From Rhizophagus clarus (lineage: Eukaryota; Glomeromycota; Glomeromycetes; Glomerales; Glomeraceae), in the NCBI GenBank assembly GCA_015698045.1, contig BLAL01000313.1, positions 1 to 64,000 of the forward strand: a DNA stretch of 64,000 bases. Reading direction: 5' to 3'. The number at the start of each line of letters is the position of its first letter. Positions within the stretch are counted from its first letter, which is position 1. The notes below the pieces were generated by a model. It saw only the letters and a list, made by a program, of their open reading frames with translations. It was not told where the DNA came from and made no database searches. This document shows positions 21,311 to 35,386 of the stretch, piece after piece. Made by a program: the position numbers and the translations under genes.

Positions 21311-22560
21311 AGTTTCTTACTTCCAAATCTCATGCTGAAAGTACTAAAGGTAAAGTATTTAGCAATATAACCATGGCTATAAACTTAATATATCAAATAG
21401 CCTTAAAATCTATAATATTATTATTAATCTTAAAGAGATTCTTATAGAAATTTCAAAACTTATTAATACAATATTCTTCAAATTAAAAGATCATTGTTTG
21501 AATACTGTTATGTCAAATAATATGGTTAAAAGAAAAGAATTAATATAGAAGAATATTATAATCAAAGTTTAAGATATCCTATTTCAATTAATACAGACTA
21601 TAAATGCTGAACAGAAGCTTCTTTTACAAATTTCAAAAAATAATGATTCTGTCCTGAATGCTTCCAGTCCAAAAGAAGATATAGTTATAATTGATTCTTC
21701 TAAAATTAAGGAAATTAATACTACTTTTTCTAGTTATATTTTACCAGAAAGCATTCGGTTAGAACATGCTATTAAAATTTATACTATAGTTCAAAAAAAA
21801 ATAGTCAGATATATTGGCAAACCTTTAGAGATAAATTTTCTTTAGTTAAAAAATGCCAATAATATTACGACTATTTTCTGTAAGTAAAGGTATGACTATA
21901 ATCTATGTAATGATCAATAATAGTTCAGATTCATCAATAGTCTTAGAAAATATCACAAAATATTTGAATTGGAACTTAAATAGATAGGAAAAAAATTCAC
22001 AGACTTAATGGAATTACGAGTAAGTCTCATTCTTTTAGTATGATTAATAGTATTCCTGTAACTATTAAGAATGGAAAAAATAGAAATACCATTTTAGATG
22101 AATTCTCAGTTGTCCTTACAGAATATGATAATAATAAAAAAGAATTATCCCTATTTGTTCTTGAAATACAGTGGCAATATCATGCAGGATAGAAATTCCT
22201 AATAAAGAGAGAATTTAAGGTAACCTGAAATGGAAAGATTATTACCATTCTCCTATCTGTTCATAAATCCCAGTATAATATTTTTACTGTAAAAAAGGAT
22301 CTAAAACCTATAAAAAAAAATAGTTAACAAATAATTTAATAAGAAACATATATATAAAAGATATAGTAAAAAATTTTTATATCCATCTAAGCTTAAACAA
22401 CATTTAGCTAACAAAACTTCTTATATTTTTTCTTCTAGTAGCTTAGCAAGTAGTTCAAATAGTTCAAGTAATTTCAAAAGTTTGGCATGTAATACCAGTA
22501 GTTCCAAAAGTTTGGCAAAAAATATGGTGCCTATTCATCTATCACTGGCCTAGACATGTA
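21300..22560 (+). pseudogene. Decayed coding region of a probable mobile element
   Basis: A start-like segment at about 21301 (MKKKFLTSKSHAESTK followed by a GTAAAG donor-like site) is followed by broken coding-like pieces. One is an 80-codon frame at about 21604-21843 with EQKLLLQISKNND and SSYILPESIRLEHAIKIYT. Others are a piece at about 22040-22320 interrupted by several stops (ELSLFVLEIQWQYHAG, then NGKIITILLSVHKS) and a Ser-rich stretch at 22428-22520. Stops and frame changes occur throughout, so it is not functional. A retroelement or lineage-specific element protein is the likely source; I cannot name the family. Confidence 0.4.
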
Positions 22561-23882
22561 CCTGGAAAGTATATTTTTTTTAAATACTTATATTATCCTT
22601 TGCATTTTCCTATTTCTTAGCCCAAAATTTGGTATCATGATGAGAAAAATATGAACTTAGCTCTATTGTCACATCTCTTTCAGTATGGGGTTCATAAGAA
22701 ATAATCTTATCATTAAGAGTTATGATCTTTAGATATTTGGCAAAAATAATATCTTCTCCTTATACCATTGCTTAGCCAATTTTTTTATATTATTCTTTAT
22801 AAAAACTAATGATCCAAAAAAATTTGTACCACTTTACTATACAGTACTGATATCATAAAAGGTAGAGAAAAAAATATTATATACAGCAAAAATAATCTGC
22901 TATTTACTGCAGCAGTATATGCAACCAATCTTATTTTTATTATTTCATTGCATCATTTTTTACATTATAAAATTTACACGATTTACATTCATTAAAATAA
23001 CACATCCATTGATTTAAGAGGACCAAGCTTGAAATACTATTATAATTCAAGGCGTATACTGAATTTTCAAATTAAATATTATTATATATAATTTACTCAC
23101 CCTGCATTTTTGTGCGAGTGCGCAGAAAAAAAAAAGGGCTAAATAATTAAATAACATTTATTTGTTAATTCATCAAATTGTGTAATTAAAAAGTTTGTAT
23201 TAAAAATAAAACATTAATTAGTCAGGGACAAGGAATGGTCCCTTAATGATATTCAGTTTATTTTGCAATTACTTACTGATGACTTTTTAAGAGAATTGCC
23301 CAAAAACCATATTTGTATTTTAGACATTCTACATAACGATTTATTATATTAATACCAAAAATAAATAATTTTAAAATCATGGCAATGAAGGCTTTTAACT
23401 CCCTCCAATAATTTTATTTCTTTCTTGTTTATTAAAAAAAAAAAAAAAAAAAATAACGAAAAAAAAATGATAGTGGTTGCATTATCTCGCAGATAAGGAA
23501 ATAATTGCATCATTTTGATGTGAGAATTTTTTTTATTAGAAAGTCAATTTTAATAAGTTATTCATGTATTATATATATAGAAAAATTAAAAGTTATGGAT
23601 GCATTCAATTTTTTAAATATTAGATTGTTCAGGTAATTTTTTTTTATAATCGTTAAGGAGCAATTCATTGTTAATAATAATAATAATAATAATCAAGTTC
23701 TTTGATAAACATATTTGTTAAGAACATGACTTGACAATAATCTTTTGTATATATATAGTACTATCTCAATCTTTAAGAAAACTATTATTTTTTCATGAAA
23801 AATTTAAAAAAAATACTTTTCGTAAAAAATTTTAAAAAAAATATTCATAAAAAATTCAAAAAATTGGTTTAAAAAATTTAGC
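22561..23882. other. Intergenic; promoter-like end near the small duplicated gene
   Basis: No gene is seen from 22561 to about 23450. From 23480 the sequence (GATAAGGAAATAATTGCATC, an ATTGTTAATAATAATAATAAT run, TATATATAGTACTATCTCAA, CGTAAAAAATTT) resembles the upstream region of the second copy at 26650-27054, and therefore probably holds the shared promoter. Confidence 0.5.
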
Positions 23883-24358
23883 ATGTCTAATAGATCGCTC
23901 AAAGAACAAGGTAAGTTATTAAATTTAAGACAGGATTGAGGTTGTCAAATTTTGATCATTAATAATTTATTTTTATTAGTTTCAGAAGAAAATATTGAAC
24001 TTAACGTAAGGAATTCAACAGCCGAAGCTGAAATTGACGATGACCCAAAAATTGTAGCAGCAGCAGAACCTGCTGCAGCTACCGACGGCCCAAAAATTGC
24101 TGAACCTACCGGTGACCCAAATATTGTTGAAGAAGTTGTAGCCGAAGGAAGCACCCCTAAAAAATTTGCAATTGCTGACGACCTAATAAATAGGTTCACT
24201 AAAGAAGAACGTGATTCGATTGAAAGTCTAAATGATACACAGAGAAATATTTTCCTAGAAGCAACAAAACGGTGGTAGCCAATGCAAAAAATGAGGGTAA
24301 AGGCGAAGGTATAGCCGAAGGTAAAGCCGAAGAAAGAAAAAATACTGTATGTAATTAA
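23883..24358 (+). pseudogene. Small gene with Glu-Gly-Lys-Ala tail, copy A, frameshifted
   Basis: Exon 1 (23883-23910, MSNRSLKEQ) is joined through a GTAAGT..TTATTAG intron to exon 2 at 23980. Exon 2 encodes an acidic, Ala/Pro-rich region with repeated DPKIV / GPKIA / DPNIV words, then FTKEERDSIESLNDTQRNIF. At about 24270 a missing base ends the frame at TAG 24276-24278. One frame over, the expected continuation follows (VVANAKNEGKGEGIAEGKAE), up to TAA at 24358. Start, intron position and phase, flanks and tail match copy B at 27055-27520, so this is a paralogue broken late in its frame. The function of the family is unknown to me. Confidence 0.65.
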
Positions 24359-27054
24359 AAAATATTTATATTTATATTTATTTATCTACATTCATTAAAT
24401 TTCGCTAACATCTTATTGCTGCATTTTCTCCTTTTTTTCGTGATTTTTATAAAAATTAGGGCTTTATTGTTCACTTATTTGCCGCTACGATTTTTTTTTT
24501 AAATGTATACCCTACACATCGTAGGGAATGCGCGGCGCTAATTTTAAACCTAATAGTTGAAATGAACGTCCGGCACATGTTTGGTAAAATAAGGATTGGC
24601 ATAATCTTCACACCAACTTTAATTGGTATAATCATTCTCTGTGCGGTCGGACATAAAAATAACGATTACATAAGTGCCTTCCCATTTGTCAACGTTGGAA
24701 TAGAATATTCCTATCCAAATATTAAATAAAAAAATTTTTTGCGCATTAATAAAACTTCAAATACTGCATAATTATGTTTTCTTTTGTAATTCGGGCCGAT
24801 ACTCTGAGCCTGGCCAAAGTTACCACTTAATATCAACATAATAGATTCGATTCTAAATTGTCTATTTATAAGTAATTTCTTTCTTTTTTTGATTCTCTAA
24901 ACAGACTGCTTTATTAAATTAAATTGTGAACAATTTTTACATTTAATAAAATATGACGCATTAGTTTTCCTATCTAATTTATCTATATATAACCTATTAC
25001 TATCTATTATTTGTTTTATTTATTTCTTTTATCCCATTTTCAAAACTTTCCACCACTGTTTGTTTGTCCTGTAAAAAAGTCAATCCGTGTTTTTATATCC
25101 CATTTTTGTTCTGTAAAGACTTAACATTGTAAAAATTTATCGGATTCAGTTAATTTTTCCGTAAATGAATCCTCGATCAAAATGAGTCAACCCAAGTTGA
25201 TTCTAGAGCCGATTCTGAATTCCAAAAGATTTTGAATCTCGAGTTTAAAACTGCTTTTAATCACAAAATCGTTTTGAGCAGAAGCCGATTCACGAGCTGA
25301 CTCCATAAGTCGACTCATATTTTTTTTTTTTTTTTGTTAATTATAGACTTTATTATAAATCTTACTATTAAAAGGTAAAATACCTAATACTAGATCACGG
25401 GTAATGATACAGGGGCAAATTTACTAATAATAATTAATTCTAATTTTATCTAGCTTTACCCACTGCTGCGTCGAGTATTAATCGATTAATAGTTTATGCA
25501 ATAGATCACGGGCGATTGGGGTGACCAATCAACTAAGTAAATCAAAACTATGTATCGATCCGTGAACGGATTGATAATATCTGAAACCAATGATCAGATT
25601 TTATAGTGCTTGACATTGCGCATATAATAGTGGTTGAAATTATTTTTTTTTTTTATCCAGATTTTCACCAAATAATATTTTTCATCCGGTTTTTTTTTCT
25701 GCGTAGGATCGAAGCACTACTATTGATTTCGGGTATTCAAATAATGCTCCCATATACATCTTCCCGTTAAAAAGCTAAAATCTTTAAATTCTGATAAATC
25801 GTTCTTTATTACTTTAAAAGCATTTAAACGGATGCATGACAGCATGACAACCCTAAGAGAATGCCAATAGAACACTTTTTCGAAAAATAAAGAATAAAAA
25901 ATTTTTTTCTATGTGAGAGTAGTTAAGAAGCAGTTCAGAAGCTTAAATTATGTTTTGTATTTCTTTTTTGAGAAAAAACATTCTACTGCATGAAAGAGAC
26001 AATATTTGAGAATACTTTCGAGAAGGATCCAGAGTTGTTAAAGAATAAAGATATAACAATTTTAATAGGAATTTTATTATAAAAACCAATTTTAATAGCT
26101 ATCACGAGAAAGATCTATCAATAGTGATTTTATCGCAGTCAATACAAATTTTGTTGATTGCCACCCAACGGGCGATGATGCAGGGGCAGTTCACAATTGT
26201 TATTTATACGGCTATTCTAAACGGTACAAAATTTTTTAATTATCAGTTACATTATTGTTTCGAAAAAAACGTATCCACTTTTCTGAATAAAAAAAAAAAA
26301 CCGGTTGTGGGCTAGTCATCTTGACTAGTATCTATGAGCAAATATGTAGTCCTCAAAAAAATTGTCATGTAATTACTGCGGTACTACAGCACGCGAGGTG
26401 TTATTATTTGTTGGTAATACTTAACATAAAAAACGTTAAACTTATTATTATTCAATATATTTGTAATCTTATTATACTATGTAATTCTTTTTTTTAAAGA
26501 AAATATAACAGCAAAGAAAATAAAGAAATAATTGCGTCATTTCGATAAATTATGGATTCGATTAAAAGAAAATTAAGTCAATTTTTTTTTTTATTGTCAT
26601 TTTCCTCTAACTTCCCTTATTTCTTCCTGTATAAAATAGAGATAACAAAAAAAAAAGATAATAACAATTATTATCTCACAGATAAGGAAATAATTTTGTC
26701 ATTTCGATGGAATCGATTCAATTTAGTATGCTATAATTAAATCAATTTATTTTTTTTTTATTTTTTTAAGTTTGATAATTATTTTTGGTAAATTGTATTA
26801 TAAATATAGCAATTTTCTTTTTATTTATCTGTGATCAAAATCTGATCAAGAATCAGTGGTTTAAAGGAGGTCTTTCTAATTATTAAGAAACAAATTCATT
26901 GTTAAACATAATTGTTAATCATTTTATATATATAGTATTATCTCAAACTTTGAGAAAAATCATTATTTTTTTTCGTAAAAAATTTTTAAAAAGAAATTTT
27001 TATAAAAAAATTCAAATTCAAAAATTCTTTTCGTAAAAAATTTAAAAAATTATT
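24359..27054. other. Spacer between the duplicated genes
   Basis: No convincing gene is seen. At 25180-25320 GAGTCAACCC, GAGCCGATTC and GTCGACTC words resemble the terminal zones of the 12.3-kb element and may be a decayed relic. The segment 25405-25460 (GATCACGGGTAATGATACAG) resembles 26165-26200 (GGGCGATGATGCAGGGGCAG). Two copies of a motif reading AAATAATTNYGTCATTTCGAT lie at about 26525-26550 and 26686-26710, matching 23498-23520 upstream of copy A. Short frames at 26124-26315 and 26552-26740 have no coding character. Confidence 0.5.
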
Positions 27055-27520
27055 ATGTCTAACAAATCGTCCCAAAAAAAGAAACAAAGTAAGTCATTAA
27101 ATTTAGGCTAGGTTAAGGTTGTCAAAATTTTGATCATTAATTATTATCTTATTAGCTTTGAAAGAATTCATTGTACTTGATGTAAAGCATTCAGAAGCTG
27201 GAGAAGGTAGAACTGAAATTATTGAAGATGAAGGAAGTAAAGCTAAAATTAATGAAGAAGAAGAAGTTTTAGATGGAAAGATCGACGAACATATCATATG
27301 TAATTTGACTGATAATGAACGAGAACTCTTTGAGTCTTTAAGTGATAAACAAAGAAAAAGTTTCCTAAATACAACAAGAAAGGCGATGGCCAAGGCCAAA
27401 ACTGATGGTAGAGCCGAAGGTAAAGCCGAGGGTAAAGCCGAAGGTAAAGCAGAAGGTAAAGCCGAAGGTATAGCCGAAGGTAAAGCCGACGAAAGAAGAA
27501 AAGGAAAAGTAAGTGATTAA
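27055..27520 (+). CDS. Small acidic protein with GKAE-repeat tail, copy B
   Basis: Exon 1 27055-27088 (MSNKSSQKKKQ) and exon 2 27156-27520, joined in phase 1 across a GTAAGT..TTATTAG intron, give 132 residues. The middle is acidic (EIIEDEG, INEEEEVLDGK), followed by a predicted helix, LTDNERELFESLSDKQRKSF, and NTTRKAMAKAKTDG. The end is seven or so tetrapeptide units of the type EGKA before DERRKGK. Such charged Ala-rich repeats form single helices or coiled coils. The final GTAAGT before the stop (about 27509) could be another donor, leaving a further 3' exon. It is a duplicate of copy A 3.2 kb upstream. No signal peptide or enzyme motif is visible; function unknown. Confidence 0.6.
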
Positions 27521-28678
27521 GAAATATTTATTATTTATTATTGATGAGTTTTACTAATATGTTATTGTTTAAAAGAACGCTTTTTATCGTTTCTTTCGCG
27601 GTTTTTATAAAGAATAGAGTGCACCGTACACTGGTCGTGGCACGAGGTATTGACTAATTGATTTTTTGTTTAGTAATACTAAATCATGTCATGTTTCGTT
27701 CTATTATTCAATATTATTATTCAATATATTAGATAATTAAAAAGTTGTTCCATATTATATTGATTCATTGGATAAACCCAAATGAATAGTACTTTAATAT
27801 AATGTAATTTATTTGAAATCACATTTATTAATTCATGTTAAAAGAAATGGGGAATTCGAAATCCTTCTTTGACTAAATAAAAAAAATATATTGATAATAA
27901 TCACTTTAAAGAAAAATTTATTTTCTTTTGGTTATTCTTGTATTAATGATTTATTTAATGCGTTCAATATAAAAAAAAACAAATTCATTGTTAAAAAAAA
28001 TTATTTGTACATGATAAAGAAATAAAAGAAAATTTCTCTTTCTATTTATTAAATGTAATTATATACTGTACTTACAGTATATTGTGTTAACGGACACGTT
28101 TTCACTAATCAAAAAATCAAACCAGTTCTTACATCATTTACCACTTTTGATAAATTTAACATTTATAATCAAATCATCGTTTTGTCATTTAGGTTAATCT
28201 GGAATAAAAAATTAGAAAATAATTCAAACCTGTAAAAACTTTGGAATTTCAGTTATTTCATGTCAGTCTCATAGATCTTATCGACATAATAATCAAATCA
28301 AGAAACCATTTTGAAAATAATATATGATAAAATTTAAAATCTTCATAGCACCAGGAGTTTGTTTGCTGATGATAATCCTGAGATCAAACGGGTGATTGAA
28401 TTAAAGATTGGAAGATTGGAGAATTATAATAAAAATATGGTAAAATGTGTTTGTTTTGAGGTGCAGATGATGTAATATCAGCATTCTGGGCATCATTATA
28501 CTTGAGTATTAGGTTCAACAAGTTGTTGTGTCTGGTTAATTATAATGATGTGTACGACGAAAACATGTAGCGTACACATCAATAGAAATTAATTGCTGAT
28601 CTGCTGCATGTGATCGATAGAATTTATATAGTAAAATCCGGCGCGTAATCTAACAATTGTAAAAATCAACTCATTTAT
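27521..28678. other. Intergenic, no gene seen
   Basis: AT-rich spacer. 27560-27610 (TTTCGCGGTTTTTATAAAGAATAG) resembles 24430-24460 downstream of copy A, so the duplicated block extends past the coding region. Nothing else is recognisable. Confidence 0.5.
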
Positions 28679-29690
28679 TCTTCGCGATTCATTACGTTGA
28701 TCTCTATTATATTACCAATTTTTTTTTGCCGATTATAAGGCCTTTTTTGACTACTAATTTCAGCAACTGTTACATTTTCTTTGTTATTTTCTAACAACGC
28801 TCTTTCTGATGCTTCTTTTTTAAAACTAGCACTATATCTTCCTATCCATCATTTGATAGTTTTTACCGTGGGTATTTCTTCTAAAGTAAGTTCTTCTTCT
28901 ACGGCCAACTTTTCTAAACAGGCATGCATATCTTCAGATGAATAGTGATCCACGGCTCTCAAATTTCCAGCCAAAAAAAAACTTTGTAAATACTGAACAA
29001 CCACCCTTATTGACAAGTTTTATATTTTCTTTCAAAGTCCATCCTTTATCGAGTGGAAAATCTTGGTCGATACTGAATAATTCTTTATTTAGTATAATTT
29101 TATATACAATCGTTGGAACAAAAATAATTACCCTGATACATAGCAAAAGATTATTACTAAAAGATACAAAGAAAACTACAAATACAAATAAAACATATAT
29201 TTGTAATTACCTCTTATAGCATTAAATGCCTCAGTTGATTCATTGTTGTCAACTAAATGAATTATAATCGAATGCAGATTAGTAATCATAATTTTTTTTT
29301 AAACAGGTGAGATATTCGTATATTTAGTGGGACGTTCATGGATCTGGGATCTTTCACTCAATTTTTTTTCAAAAAAAAAAAAAAAAAAAAATACAATGAA
29401 TAATTACCATCTTCAACGTCTGATCCATAATTTATCATTTCATTCACGATTCTATTCGCTGTCTCATCAATCTCATCTATTGTTGATTCAGAACCTTACA
29501 ATAATAAATTACAGGTAATAAATCAGTTATATTTTTTTCCATAAAAAAAAGTATTTTTTTTTTTTAATTTCATATAGAACCTATTTTTTTAGGAATCGGC
29601 ATTACCCAGGGAGTATTTGGCTTAGTTGGTTCAGAAACTATTGGGGATGTCTGCAGACAGTCGTATGGGTTTTAGTATAGCTAAAATTAA
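28679..29690 (-). pseudogene. Lineage-specific multi-exon gene, degraded
   Basis: Exon-like blocks follow on the minus strand. At about 29580-29660 is a block with EPTKPNTPWVMPIPKKIG. At 29410-29492 is a block with SESTIDEIDETANRIVNEMI between TTGTAAG and GTAATT. At 29211-29291 is a block reading HSIIIHLVDNNESTEAFNAI before GTAATT. At about 28683-29146 lies the longest block, with ELFSIDQDFPLDKGWTLKEN, then a one-base frame change in a T9 run near 28979, then GNLRAVDHYSSEDMHACLEK, EEIPTVKTIK, an in-frame TGA (about 28853) and WIGRYSASFKKEASERALL. I recall similar TL-E-I-P-V-TI-WI-RYS proteins as a large anonymous family in Rhizophagus, from memory only. Two lesions plus a poor splice phase argue for a pseudogene. 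Confidence 0.5.
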
Positions 29691-29862
29691 TACTGTATTT
29701 TCAAGCAGACGGCAGAAAAAATATAATATATACAGTATATACATAAATTCATTTATTTGCTTTATATGAACTGAAATTACAATTTCACAGATTTTTAAAA
29801 ATGATTAATTTTATTTATTTATTTTACAAAGTCTCATATGTGTTCACGGTTAAAAGCGAACT

Positions 29863-32064
29863 TTATTGTATTTCTTTTTTATTTACTCTCCAAATTGAAT
29901 CGGAAACTTTAATTACATCCAACATTTCTTTAACATCATGTACTCTAAGGATATCTGCACCAGCCGAAATGGCGGCAGTGCAAGCAGCAGCAGTACCCCA
30001 GTTTCTATTTTGAGGAATAGGTTGATCAGTAACCTTACCAATAAAGCTTTTTCTACTTACACCAATTAAACAAGGAAATCCTTCAAGTAAACTATTTTTT
30101 CCATTAAATTCATTCAATCTTTTTAATATTTCTAGATTTTGATTGAATTTTTTTGCAAAACCAATACCAGGATCAACTATAATATTCCAACGCTTAACAC
30201 CAGCATTGATTGCAACTTTAACCCTTTCATATAATTCATTAGATATGTCTAATATAAGATCATTATTATAATCGGTTAATTGATTCATAGTTTTAGGAGT
30301 ACCTCTCATATGTTGAAGGATAATTGGTAAATTATACTTAGCAGAAATAGAATAAATTCTCTCATCTAATAAACCACCAGAAATATCATTAATTATATTA
30401 GCACCATTTTGAATGGCTTTCTCAGCTACTTCAGAGTGAAAAGTATCTATTGATATAGGAATATTAGAAAGTGTGTTATTAGAAGAAGAACGAATCGCTC
30501 TTATAACGGGTAATACACGATTAATTTCTTCTTCAATAGGAACATCATCAGCATCAGGACGAGTAGAACAACCACCTATGTCTAATATATCGGCACCTTC
30601 TTCAACTAATTTCAGCGCATGAGAAAGAGCAGAATCAACATTAATGTATAATCCACCATCAGAAAATGAATCAGGAGTAACGTTTATTATACCCATTATA
30701 AAAGTTTTTGTCGACCATTTTAATGTACTATCATTTTTAATCGATAATATTTTATTAACAAAATTATCAGGAGAATAAGAAGGACTTTTCAAGTAATGAG
30801 AAAGTAATTGACCACAGGTTCTAAATAACTTTGGATGTTCAAGTCCCTTTTCAATGTCACATAATGGTCTTAAAACAAATTCTCTTTCGCCCATTAATGG
30901 ATGTGGAATAGTTAGAGTAGAAGAAGTATATTCAATATCATCATAAAATATTATATCCAAGTCGATTGGTCTTTGACCATATCTTATTGTTTGAGTTCTT
31001 CCCATATTTGATTCAATATTCTTTAATTTTATTAATAATCCTTCAGGATCTAAATTTGTTGCAATTTTACAAGCAGCATTAATAAAATTCGGTTGATCCA
31101 CTACGTACATTGGAGATGTTTCATACATAAATGAAGTATCTAGCACTCTACATTCTGGTTCAAATAGTCTTAATGCCTCGTTAATATTTTCAATACAATT
31201 ACCCATATTTGATCCTAATGCAATATAAACCAAATGATTATATCCTTCAGGAATATCTTTATTATTAACACTTCTACGTTGAGTATTAATAGTAGAAATA
31301 TTTTTATTAAAATATGTTTGACTTCTTATTATTTCTACTCCTGCAGAAGCAGCAAACATTAAAGCGCTCGGTTTTTCCACTTTTACGGTAATTTTATTAA
31401 CATGACATTCCATTATCGCAATACGAGCAATAGATGTAGCAAATGCTTCAACTGTTTTATATTTCGACTCTTCAACATGTTTTGAAACAGTCCTAACTAT
31501 TGTTCTATAATTATGTGGTTTAATTACATAATCTTTGCAAGAATCCACTTTATATGTCGGATAAATAGTTAAATTAACTATAACGCTTTGTTTCTCTTCT
31601 CTTTCCCATGGGTTAATTCCTATAATTGTATTTAATCTTAAATCTTGTACAAATATTCTATCATCATATTCATTACCACCGCTACGTGATTTTGATAATT
31701 CGTCGTAATCCTCTTTTGTACGTGTTATTTCTACCCCTGCACATTTTGCATGTAATAATGCTTTTGGTTTCTCTAGTCGAACGTTAACTTTTGGTATATG
31801 AAATTCTGTTATACATAATTTTGCAATGGCGTCCGCCAATGCTTCAATTGATTTAAAGGAACTTTCTTCGGAGAATTTTGTAACATTTTTAGTAATAGAA
31901 CTATAATCGATTGAATATGGTAAATGATCTGTTTCTCCTGCTTGTGATATGTCCGTATATACTATTAAATTTATTATTACTGGCTGTTTTTTTACTCTTT
32001 CCCAAGAGTCAACCCCTATGATATTGTGAACTTCCAAATCTTTTATTATTATTTTATCTTCCAT
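29863..32064 (-). CDS. FOL1: Trifunctional folate synthesis protein (DHNA / HPPK / DHPS)
   Basis: An uninterrupted 733-residue frame encodes the three consecutive steps of folate synthesis as in fungal FOL1. Residues about 5-118 and 136-250 are two tandem dihydroneopterin aldolase domains (each with an N-IIGV-WER / N-IIGI-WER start and a VEKP.AL..A...GVEI end). Residues about 278-430 are hydroxymethyldihydropterin pyrophosphokinase (YIALGSNMGN, GQRPIDLDIIFYDD, PHPLMGEREFVLRPL). Residues about 453-733 are dihydropteroate synthase (MGIINVTPDSFSDGG, DIGGCSTRPDADDVP, IDTFHSEVAEKAI, DPGIGFAKKF, GVSRKSFIG). All key signature segments are present, so it should be active; mitochondrial location is known for yeast Fol1 but no clear presequence is seen. 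It is the first intact conserved gene from the telomere. It diverges from SRP54 with 153 bp between starts. Confidence 0.97.
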   Translation of the reverse strand: MEDKIIIKDLEVHNIIGVDSWERVKKQPVIINLIVYTDISQAGETDHLPYSIDYSSITKNVTKFSEESSFKSIEALADAIAKLCITEFHIPKVNVRLEKPKALLHAKCAGVEITRTKEDYDELSKSRSGGNEYDDRIFVQDLRLNTIIGINPWEREEKQSVIVNLTIYPTYKVDSCKDYVIKPHNYRTIVRTVSKHVEESKYKTVEAFATSIARIAIMECHVNKITVKVEKPSALMFAASAGVEIIRSQTYFNKNISTINTQRRSVNNKDIPEGYNHLVYIALGSNMGNCIENINEALRLFEPECRVLDTSFMYETSPMYVVDQPNFINAACKIATNLDPEGLLIKLKNIESNMGRTQTIRYGQRPIDLDIIFYDDIEYTSSTLTIPHPLMGEREFVLRPLCDIEKGLEHPKLFRTCGQLLSHYLKSPSYSPDNFVNKILSIKNDSTLKWSTKTFIMGIINVTPDSFSDGGLYINVDSALSHALKLVEEGADILDIGGCSTRPDADDVPIEEEINRVLPVIRAIRSSSNNTLSNIPISIDTFHSEVAEKAIQNGANIINDISGGLLDERIYSISAKYNLPIILQHMRGTPKTMNQLTDYNNDLILDISNELYERVKVAINAGVKRWNIIVDPGIGFAKKFNQNLEILKRLNEFNGKNSLLEGFPCLIGVSRKSFIGKVTDQPIPQNRNWGTAAACTAAISAGADILRVHDVKEMLDVIKVSDSIWRVNKKEIQ

Positions 32065-33924
<1,860 letters not shown>

Positions 33925-35386
33925 GAAAAAAATGATGGAGAAAGTGCCAATACTTTTAAGCATGCCGTATATTAATATATATTATGTTTTTTAATTAACT
34001 TTTCTTTTTTTATCTACAAAAAAAAAAAAATTTTTTGTAATATAAATCAGTTCAATAAATATTTATTTACAAAATCCTTTTAAAATTTGCATAATTTATG
34101 ATTAATTTGATAATTATAATTTTTCTCATCTAATTTTTTGATGTTGGCAATTTTCTAAATAACCGATAAATTAACATTATTGATTAATTAAGTGGTAATA
34201 TTCGAAACGTTAATTTGGTAATTTACTGATTCAATAAATTATGCGGAAAATCTTTAATACCAATTTCTTTACGAAAAGAGGGTGATCTTCACATGACATC
34301 CAACACGTATGTGGTGTAGTGATAATTTTTTGCAAAAGGCGTCACAGGCGTCATGTAAAGTACTTTCCTTGTTTTTAGTTCAAAACTTAACGTTTGAGCA
34401 ACTAAAGTTATGATCTTTTATTAAAGTATATAAATGATCTATTAGAAAAATGTTTGATGAGAATATAGATGCTGAGAAGGAGGAAGTCTTCAATGAATTT
34501 ACCAAAGAATATGAGCAGAGACTTAGATTGGACTATTTACGACTGGAACGAGTGGGATGATCTTTTTTGCGCAATCAAACATATTGGAAGACAAAGTAAT
34601 TAATGCAGATGAGATAGAAAAGTTCTAATGTGGATCATTGCTTCAAATCGAAGATAAAGAGATGTAATGATAAAGTCAATCTCTCTTAAAGGTCATCTTA
34701 GAGAAGTGTTCACTAGTCGCTCTCTTAGTGCATTGACGGATATGCTTATTCGGAGATGTTAATAACCGCATATTCGATAACGGTTATAGCTAACATCAAA
34801 CATTAGCAAAGCGTCACCAAAAGCGCCACACGAACTTGATCTAATAACAACTCTGCCTCTATTAACTCTCTTTATAAGAAACGTCATAATGTATAATGAT
34901 AACTCTGCCTCTACTTTCAATAAATTTGACGTCATGCTAACCCAAGAAAGAAATGGACTTTTCAATTATTACATAATACATATATCAATGAAAATTTAAT
35001 TTCAAATTTTTCATCGCGTTTGAGCAAAAATTTATTTAATTTCATCATCTTAATCTCTTCTCGAATTCTGTAATTTTACTGACAATCATGTTTTAACTTA
35101 AAAAAAAGTATAAAACAATGGTCATATTTTAAATCACGTGCCATCCTATTGCCCGAGAATCGCTAGATTAAATACTATAATTTAAAATGTATTTGGGGCG
35201 ACATAATCCCAGTAAATCGAATAGATGTCTAAGTCAAATAGATTTCCGAATCTAATATTCAGAAAATTCGTGCAGTCTATTGATGATCATTGAATCAAGA
35301 ACTTTAGGGAACTTATAAATTAGTTGGTACGATACTGAGATGACAGATAATCATTCTCAACCGTCGCGAAAATTTTTTTTTGTAAA
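33925..35386. other. Intergenic, no firm gene
   Basis: The SRP54 3' flank has an A/T-run at 34015-34040. A 36-codon frame with protein-like composition starts at 34450 (MFDENIDAEKEEVFNEFTKE, then EQRLRLDYLRLERVG, TGA) without detectable continuation; it is probably a gene scrap. ATAACTCTGCCTCTA occurs twice (about 34848 and 34901) in a small duplicated segment. Nothing else is recognised. Confidence 0.5.

Noticed and set aside
23945..24199. Minus-strand frame opposite the copy A gene
   Set aside because: Shadow of the Ala/Gly-rich sense frame, which has start, intron and a paralogue.
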